Assembly (NCBI GenBank): GCA_045579305.1
Contig: JAZNLY010000059.1
Coordinates: 1 to 9,799 of the forward strand
Reading direction: 5' to 3'
Length of the DNA: 9,799 nucleotides
From: Fimenecus sp045579305
GTDB lineage: Bacteria; Bacillota; Clostridia; Oscillospirales; Acutalibacteraceae
The position numbers and the translations under genes are program-made. Under the pieces are notes generated by a model. The model saw nothing but the letters and a program-made list of their open reading frames with translations. It made no database searches and was not told where the DNA came from. Within the stretch, counting starts at the first letter, position 1, and every line of letters starts with the position of its first letter. Below are positions 5,169-9,799 of the stretch, piece after piece.

Positions 5169-6203
5169 TTAGCCGATTGTGTAAGTAATCTTGTTTGTAG
5201 CCTTACCGCTACCTGTGATTTTAATACCTGCCTTGAGAACCATCTTTGCTGAGAAGCCATAGCTGATTTCAAGAGTCTTGAGGTTATCACCATCTACTAC
5301 TGCTGTAAGAGTTACGTTTGTATACTGAACATCTGTGCTATCAACCTTGATGAGTGATGTAAGGTCAGAAATACCCTTAACTACTTCTTCATGTGTAAAG
5401 AAGTCATTTGTTGCATGGCTGAATGCATTCTTACCATCCTTCTTAGGATTTGAGAAGTTACCAAGAGTTACTGTGTACTTGTTGCCACTTGCAGTAGCTG
5501 TCTTAACGTCAGCTGCTGTAAGAGCCATAGCCTTAAGAGCGTACTGAGGATTCATACCTTCAGGAAGCTTGCCACCCTTAACTTCATTACCCTTGTTACC
5601 AATTCCGAGGAATCCACCAACAACTGTGTCAAGAGATGCGTTTTCGTCAATACCCTTAATAATCTTGTTGAGAACGTCTGTTGCTGAACCAACGTTGATT
5701 TTACCGTCTGCTGTATAACCACATACACGAGTAAACTTGTAATTACCCTTTGATGCAGCTGCTGTCCACTTGTTGAACTTTTCGTGAGCGTTAGCCTTTG
5801 AGAAAGCTGCTGCGCCAGCATCACCTGCTGGTTTGTTTTCGTCGCCTGCTGGCTTGTTTTCGTCACCTGCTGGAGCGTTTTCGTCGCCTGCCGGAGCGTT
5901 TTCGTCACCTGCCGGAGCATTTTCGTCACCTGCCGGAGCGTCTACGTCACCGCCGTTATCACCTGTGAAATCGTCGCCGCCGTTATCACTAACGTCACCG
6001 CCATTATCACCTGACTGTACATTTGAGCCTACTGCTTCAAGAGCTTTATCAGCTGTTGTTTTACCAACAAAAACTACACCTGCTGTAAGTACAAGAGCAA
6101 GAAGAACTGCCAAGAATTTAATGAAGCCCTGTGAATTTTTTTCTTTTTTCATTGCCTTTATTTCTGCCTGTTCAGGAGTTAAAGGTGCCTTTGATTTTGC
6201 CAT
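5169..6203 (-). CDS. Membrane-anchored extracellular protein with heptapeptide repeats (paralogue of 6238-7278)
   Basis: I do not recognise a named family. The 344-residue protein has a charged cytoplasmic N-terminus (1-26), one hydrophobic segment (27-47), an acidic Gly/Asp/Asn linker (about 61-88), six tandem heptapeptides APAGDEN or KPAGDEN (89-130), and a C-terminal domain (about 135-344) rich in predicted beta-strand patterns. The hydrophobic segment has no lipobox cysteine, so it looks like a signal anchor with the repeats outside the cell. Residues 169-201 match 29 of 33 positions in the upstream paralogue, and the segments around NPQYALKAMALT (218-229) and SHATND (262-267) also correspond. 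No catalytic motif is seen; the alternating strand pattern could be a ligand- or lipid-binding beta fold, but this is a weak guess. AAAGGAGAAG precedes the start; the gap to the upstream gene is 34 bp, implying co-transcription. Confidence 0.85.
   Translation of the reverse strand: MAKSKAPLTPEQAEIKAMKKEKNSQGFIKFLAVLLALVLTAGVVFVGKTTADKALEAVGSNVQSGDNGGDVSDNGGDDFTGDNGGDVDAPAGDENAPAGDENAPAGDENAPAGDENKPAGDENKPAGDAGAAAFSKANAHEKFNKWTAAASKGNYKFTRVCGYTADGKINVGSATDVLNKIIKGIDENASLDTVVGGFLGIGNKGNEVKGGKLPEGMNPQYALKAMALTAADVKTATASGNKYTVTLGNFSNPKKDGKNAFSHATNDFFTHEEVVKGISDLTSLIKVDSTDVQYTNVTLTAVVDGDNLKTLEISYGFSAKMVLKAGIKITGSGKATNKITYTIG
5814..5939 (-). repeat. Six tandem 21-bp coding repeats
   Basis: Six in-frame 21-bp units encode residues 89-130 of the 5169-6203 protein: four APAGDEN, one KPAGDEN and a degenerate final KPAGDAG. 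The nucleotide units are nearly identical, with silent differences such as GTCGCC versus GTCACC on the plus strand. They are long enough and alike enough to change copy number by slippage or recombination without shifting the frame. The repeats form a hydrophilic, acidic stalk outside the membrane segment. Confidence 0.92.
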
Positions 6204-6237
6204 AATTGACTTCTCCTTTCAATTTATCGAAATTGAA

Positions 6238-7278
6238 TTAATAAGTAATGTTTGTATATTTACCTGTGATTGAAGCTTCACCTGTACCATTTGCAGGCAT
6301 AACTGTAAGTTTAATCTTAAGTGTTGCACCAAATGTGTATGAATATTCAAGATTTGTCATCTTACCGTCAACGATTGTTGCTGTGAAGACAATGTTCTTG
6401 TAGTTAGCTTTTGATTCGCCTTCAACAATCTTAACTGCACTACCTACTTCTTTAGCAATACTTGCGTTAACTTCAGGGAATGTAACATAGTCATTTGTTG
6501 CATGTGCCAAGGCACTGCTTGCACCCGGATTCTGGCAATCCTTGATGCTGATTGTGTACTTGTTACCGTCAACGCTAACTTTTGTAACATCAGCATCTGT
6601 AAGTGTCATAGCTTTAATCATATATTTACCGTCAAAGCCTTCGCCCTTACCATTTGTAACAACAGCTGTGATTGGGTCTTTCTTGATACCAAGGAAACCA
6701 CCAACAACTGTGTCAAGAGATGCGTTCTTATCAACACCAGTAATGATTTTGTTGAGAGCGTCTGTTGCTGAACCAACGTTGATAGGTTTAACGAATTTAC
6801 CTGTTCTTGTTAATTTGTAAGAACCTTTTGCTGCTTTAGCTGTTACTTCGTTGAAAAGTTTAACTACGTCAGCCTTTGATGATGGTTTTGCCGCACCACC
6901 ATTGTCAGATGAACCGTTGTTGTCACCTGAAGGTGTATTTGTGTCGTCTGCGCCGTTGTCTGCTGCACCATCGTCTGTTGTGCCATCATCTGCTGTGCCG
7001 TCATCTGTTAAACCTGAATCATCAGTAACGAAATCGTCACCGCCGAAATCATCGCCACCTTCAGATGAAGTACCATTGTCAGATGCACCACCGTTTACAA
7101 CTACTCCTCCGCCAATTGATGGCCCTGTGAAGCAAATTGTAACGAGTGACCATGCAACCACAACTGCAAGGAATACTGCTAATGCCTTTGTAAATGTTCC
7201 AAAGAAAATCTTACAATTGCTGGACTTTTTATCCATCTTTGCCTGAAGTTCTTCGGGTGTTAAATTCTTTTTAGCCAT
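6238..7278 (-). CDS. Membrane-anchored extracellular protein with acidic linker (paralogue of 5169-6203)
   Basis: No named family is recognised. The 346-residue protein starts with a basic cytoplasmic segment sharing MAKxxxLTPEE-like sequence with its paralogue, then one membrane segment (about 31-50), a Gly/Asp/Ser/Thr-rich linker with TDDGT-type repeats (about 55-133), and a C-terminal domain (about 134-346) homologous to that of the downstream gene. The best conserved block is residues 166-198, ending in NASLDTVVGGFLGI. Further matches include KAMTLTDADV (222-231) and AHATNDY (258-264). A cysteine occurs near the end of the membrane segment (Cys49) but without a lipobox context, so a signal anchor is likelier than a lipoprotein. 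AAAGGGGAG precedes the ATG, and a strong promoter lies at 7313-7341. Its linker lacks the heptapeptide array of the paralogue. Function is unknown; a surface or envelope role is inferred from topology. Confidence 0.85.
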   Translation of the reverse strand: MAKKNLTPEELQAKMDKKSSNCKIFFGTFTKALAVFLAVVVAWSLVTICFTGPSIGGGVVVNGGASDNGTSSEGGDDFGGDDFVTDDSGLTDDGTADDGTTDDGAADNGADDTNTPSGDNNGSSDNGGAAKPSSKADVVKLFNEVTAKAAKGSYKLTRTGKFVKPINVGSATDALNKIITGVDKNASLDTVVGGFLGIKKDPITAVVTNGKGEGFDGKYMIKAMTLTDADVTKVSVDGNKYTISIKDCQNPGASSALAHATNDYVTFPEVNASIAKEVGSAVKIVEGESKANYKNIVFTATIVDGKMTNLEYSYTFGATLKIKLTVMPANGTGEASITGKYTNITY

Positions 7279-7312
7279 AATAGGGCTCCCCTTTCAATAT
7301 TATACACACTAA

Positions 7313-7341
7313 ACTTTACAACAAAATTCATAAATTGTCAA
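7313..7341 (-). promoter_or_regulatory. Sigma-A type promoter of the surface-protein pair
   Basis: The minus strand has a perfect TTGACA (7341-7336), a 17-bp spacer, and TAAAGT (7318-7313). It starts immediately after the maf stop codon and lies 35 nt before the start codon of the 6238-7278 gene. A TATAAT at 7304-7299 is closer to the gene but is too far (31 bp) from this -35 box to pair with it. Confidence 0.6.
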
Positions 7342-7347
7342 TAAATT

Positions 7348-7899
7348 TTAATGTTTTTTTAAAATCTTTTTGTAAATGCCACTTATTGGCAAACCTACCA
7401 CATTAAAGTAGTCACCCTGAATTCCTCGTATAAACTTGGATGCGAGTCCCTGAATCCCATAAGCACCCGCCTTGTCATAGGGTTCATCGGTGTTGATATA
7501 TTCACATATTTCTTCATCTGAAAGCGGATAAAATTCCACCTTTGTTTCTTCGGCAAATGTAAGCGAGCCATCATTATCGATAGCACAGACGCCGGTAAAA
7601 ACTGAATGTACTCTGCCCGACAGATTCTTTATCATATTAAAAGCATCGTCTTTGTCTTTTGGCTTACCCAGAATCTTATCATCAAGTACAACTACTGTAT
7701 CTGCCCCAAGAACAATTTCATCATCTGTCCTTTCCACTGCCATAGCCTTTCTTGCTGCGAGAAATACAACTGCATCTTCGGGTTTTGTGCCCTCCGGAAT
7801 TGTTTCGTCAGCATCGGCAACACGGACAGTAAAGTCAATCCCTGCACTTTTAAGGATTTCACTTCGTCTTGGAGATTTTGATGCGAGAACTAATTTCAT
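7348..7899 (-). CDS. maf: Maf family nucleoside triphosphate pyrophosphatase (dTTP/UTP-type)
   Basis: Maf proteins are cytoplasmic pyrophosphatases that hydrolyse non-canonical or selected nucleoside triphosphates to monophosphates and have been linked to septum inhibition in Bacillus. The 183-residue product has the normal length. Motifs: LASKSPRR (5-12, phosphate-binding), the GADTVV stretch (65-70, catalytic Asp67), LGKP (77-80), SGRVHSV (94-100), and the YDKAGAYGIQG (141-151) and NVVGLPI (166-172) segments typical of the YhdE-like dTTP/UTP branch rather than the YceF branch. The start codon overlaps the NUDIX stop by four bases (ATGA) and has AGAGGG upstream, so it is translationally coupled. 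Pairing a Maf protein with a NUDIX hydrolase fits nucleotide housecleaning. No clear terminator follows; the next promoter begins right after the stop. Confidence 0.95.
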   Translation of the reverse strand: MKLVLASKSPRRSEILKSAGIDFTVRVADADETIPEGTKPEDAVVFLAARKAMAVERTDDEIVLGADTVVVLDDKILGKPKDKDDAFNMIKNLSGRVHSVFTGVCAIDNDGSLTFAEETKVEFYPLSDEEICEYINTDEPYDKAGAYGIQGLASKFIRGIQGDYFNVVGLPISGIYKKILKKH

Positions 7900-8441
7900 A
7901 TTTTTCCCTCTTGCTTCATAACATGGATTTTAAGAATCATAGTCTGAGTTTTACTGTCGCGGATTTCACCATTCATGACCATTTTCACTGCATCATCAAG
8001 TGAAATTTTGTAAACCTCTAAAAATTCATCTTCATCGGGATTCTGGTCGCCAAATTCCAATTCCGTGGCAAGATACATGTGAATAATTTCACCACAATAC
8101 CCGGGAGTCGGATAGAGCTTGCCTAAATCCGTATAGTTTTTGGCGGTTGCACCTGTTTCTTCCTTCAATTCTCGTTTTCCTGCCTCAAACGGGTCTTCAC
8201 CTTTTTCAAGTTTTCCCGCAGGAAGCTCTGTCACGATTTCCATATAAGGATAACGGAATTGCTTTACGAAATAGAGATTATACTCATCATCAAGGGGTGC
8301 TACACAAACGCCACCGTTATGCTCAACAATTTCTCTTTTTGCGGTTGCACCATTTGGGAGAAGTGCATCATCAACACGAAGATTTACGATTTTACCCTGA
8401 AACTTATATTCAAAACTTATCTGTTTTTCTGTTAAATCCAT
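7896..8441 (-). CDS. NUDIX hydrolase, ADP-ribose pyrophosphatase type
   Basis: A 181-residue enzyme predicted to split ADP-ribose or a similar nucleotide sugar into AMP and the sugar phosphate. The NUDIX box is complete at residues 76-98, beginning at Gly76 and ending with RELKEETGA, including the catalytic Arg90, Glu91, Glu94 and Glu95. The upstream QFRYPY segment (61-66) and ELPAG (72-76) and the downstream YPTPGYCGE (110-118) match the ADP-ribose pyrophosphatase branch (NudF-like), where a proline-glycine follows the box by about 15 residues. I prefer the ATG at 8441, which has GGTGA 5 nt before it; an in-frame ATG at 8453 would add four residues and overlap murD by 11 bp, with a weaker ribosome site. 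It lies between murD and maf in one operon. Confidence 0.93.
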   Translation of the reverse strand: MDLTEKQISFEYKFQGKIVNLRVDDALLPNGATAKREIVEHNGGVCVAPLDDEYNLYFVKQFRYPYMEIVTELPAGKLEKGEDPFEAGKRELKEETGATAKNYTDLGKLYPTPGYCGEIIHMYLATELEFGDQNPDEDEFLEVYKISLDDAVKMVMNGEIRDSKTQTMILKIHVMKQEGKI

Positions 8442-8442
8442 A

Positions 8443-9732
8443 TTACTCACCATATTTCTTGACTAATTCTTTATAGTGTCTGCCTTTTTCCTCAAAGTTT
8501 TTGTACTCGTTATAGCTTGATGCAGCAGGAGAAAGAATACATACACCATCTTTTTTAGTATTATCGTAAGCAGCTTTTACTGCTTCTTCAAGATTTTCGG
8601 CTTTAATAAGGTTTTTATTTGTGCCGTTCCGGGTCATCATATCAATAATCTTGTGACCTGTCGTTTTTGTACCGATAATAACATCGAGATTGCTGTTTTC
8701 AAGGTCAACTGCGAAATCTGTATAATCAATTCCTCTGTCCTTGCCACCGATTATGAGTGTATTTGCCTTTATTGCATTCACTGCACACATAACTGCGTGT
8801 GGAATTGTGGCAATACAATCGTTATAAAAAGTTATACTATTATATATACCGATATTTTCCATTCTATGCTCAATGCCTTCGTAATCATCAATTGCTTTTT
8901 TTGCACTTTCGGCACTTACACCGAAAATTGATGCCGCAGTATATGCATAAAGCACATCGTGACGGTTGTGTTCACCTGCAAGATGGATATTTTCAATCTC
9001 AAATGGCAGATTTGCATCCTTTTCTATTGCAATTGCATTTGATTTTACTGTGTTCAAATCAAGATATGGTGACAAGCCTTGGGTGCCATTATATATAAAG
9101 GTATTGTTTTCATTCTGATGTCTTACAATATTGAGTTTTGAATTCACATACCCTGTCATTCCGCCCTTGTAATGTTCAAGGTGCTCTTCATAAATATTTG
9201 TAAGGATTGAAACATCGGGTGAATTTCTTGTGAATTCAAGCTGATGTGAGGACATTTCGATAACTGCAATTTTCTTCTCCGTCATTTCTTCGATATAATC
9301 GAGCACGGGAAGGCCCATATTACCCATCAATTCACAGTCCACACCACCTGCACAGAGCATTTTATATGTAAGTGTTGATGTTGTTGTTTTACCCTTTGAA
9401 CCGGTTACACCGATTTTCTTGCAAGGTGCATACTTTAAAAACATATCCGTCTGGCAGGTTACATAAGTATTCTCTGGAATATCTACATTCACAAATGATA
9501 TTCCCGGGCTTTTCATAACCACATCGAATTTCCCGATATGTGAAAGATAATCCTCACCACAATAATATTCAACAAAATCGTCGTCGATTTTCTGCTCTCT
9601 GCCATCACCGATACCAAGCATCTTTTCAGGCAGATACCTTCTTATATAATTATATGTACTTCTTCCCTCTCTGCCAAAGCCGAGAATAAGCACACTTTTG
9701 TCTTTTAAAAATTCAATAATCGGTGGAAGCAT
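8443..9732 (-). CDS. murD: MurD-like UDP-N-acetylmuramoyl-L-alanine--D-glutamate ligase
   Basis: A cytoplasmic Mur ligase predicted to add D-glutamate to UDP-MurNAc-L-Ala with ATP. The 429-residue product has the three Mur ligase domains: an N-terminal Rossmann domain with LILGFGREG (15-23), a central domain with the P-loop GSKGKTTTS (111-119), EMSSHQLE (159-166) and candidate carbamylated Lys199, and a C-terminal domain with HRME (289-292), GGKDRG (329-334) and the SPAASSYNEYKNFEE tract (401-415). Oddities: the usual DSKATN of MurD reads DCIATI (305-310), losing the lysine, and the HNxxN motif reads HNRHD. I chose the ATG at 9732 because AGGAGG is 8 nt before it; the in-frame ATG at 9738 would sit only 2 nt from that site. 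It is outside any visible cell-wall cluster and leads an operon with NUDIX and maf. Confidence 0.88.
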   Translation of the reverse strand: MLPPIIEFLKDKSVLILGFGREGRSTYNYIRRYLPEKMLGIGDGREQKIDDDFVEYYCGEDYLSHIGKFDVVMKSPGISFVNVDIPENTYVTCQTDMFLKYAPCKKIGVTGSKGKTTTSTLTYKMLCAGGVDCELMGNMGLPVLDYIEEMTEKKIAVIEMSSHQLEFTRNSPDVSILTNIYEEHLEHYKGGMTGYVNSKLNIVRHQNENNTFIYNGTQGLSPYLDLNTVKSNAIAIEKDANLPFEIENIHLAGEHNRHDVLYAYTAASIFGVSAESAKKAIDDYEGIEHRMENIGIYNSITFYNDCIATIPHAVMCAVNAIKANTLIIGGKDRGIDYTDFAVDLENSNLDVIIGTKTTGHKIIDMMTRNGTNKNLIKAENLEEAVKAAYDNTKKDGVCILSPAASSYNEYKNFEEKGRHYKELVKKYGE

Positions 9733-9764
9733 TTCCATTCCCTCCTAAAATCGCATATACAGTA

Positions 9765-9793
9765 ATTATACAATTATTCCTACAAAAAAGCAA
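9765..9793 (-). promoter_or_regulatory. Candidate promoter of the murD operon
   Basis: On the minus strand a perfect TATAAT (9770-9765) lies 32 nt before the preferred murD start codon. At 17 bp upstream is TTGCTT (9793-9788), a weak -35 match of three of six. The window ends just beyond it, so an alternative or overlapping element upstream cannot be ruled out. Confidence 0.5.
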
Positions 9794-9799
9794 CAGAGA

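Noticed and set aside
5814..5939. Possible CRISPR array
   Set aside because: The units are contiguous 21-bp coding repeats with no spacers, in frame with a convincing gene.
5833..6273. 146-codon plus-strand frame with SSPAGAF repeats
   Set aside because: It is the antisense reading of the heptapeptide repeat and linker of the 5169-6203 gene; the long frame results from the repeat lacking stops in that phase, and it has no homologous features of its own.
6851..7246. 131-codon plus-strand frame rich in Ser and Pro
   Set aside because: It lies opposite the Gly/Asp/Thr-rich linker of the 6238-7278 gene, and low-complexity coding DNA leaves the antisense frame open; the minus-strand gene has a promoter, ribosome site and a paralogue.

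Overview
The window looks like a chromosomal segment of a low-GC, anaerobic Gram-positive of the class Clostridia, plausibly a gut member of the Oscillospirales/Ruminococcaceae. This rests on AT-rich codon use, strong AGGAGG-type ribosome binding sites, a [FeFe]-hydrogenase-related iron-sulfur gene set, and palindromic intergenic repeats of the kind common in such genomes. The genus assignment is inference. Every convincing gene lies on the minus strand, so the genes read from right to left.

Region by region, in transcription order: (1) 9732-7348, a tight operon murD - NUDIX hydrolase - maf with overlapping stop/start codons, preceded by a promoter. It joins peptidoglycan precursor synthesis with two nucleotide-housecleaning pyrophosphatases. 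(2) 7278-5169, two paralogous membrane-anchored extracellular proteins of unknown function, with their own promoter and a strong intrinsic terminator. Each has one membrane segment, a long acidic low-complexity linker, and a conserved C-terminal domain of about 210 residues. The second carries six copies of a 21-bp/7-residue repeat. (3) 5168-4768, a gene-free stretch holding the terminator, a nested palindromic element and a promoter. (4) 4767-1489, a five-gene set: DRTGG domain protein - RsbW-like ATPase - multi-cluster Fe-S protein with an H-cluster-like domain - second DRTGG-like protein - PHP phosphoesterase-like protein. An 81-bp palindromic element splits it after the second gene, and a hairpin terminator ends it. 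(5) 1488-1164, repeat-rich intergenic DNA. (6) 1163-156, trpS with its own promoter and no room for a T-box, followed by another repeat copy cut by the window edge.

The most interesting content is the five-gene set. It resembles the accessory part of clostridial [FeFe]-hydrogenase loci but has no hydrogenase catalytic or electron-transfer (NuoE/NuoF-like) gene beside it here. Its Fe-S protein keeps the four cysteines equivalent to the H-cluster ligands but has alanine where catalytic hydrogenases have the proton-relay cysteine. This suggests a redox- or H2-sensing module rather than an enzyme. Also notable are several intergenic repeats that share end sequences but differ inside, one family of which appears to supply terminators for two neighbouring transcripts, and the patchy conservation of the surface-protein paralogues.
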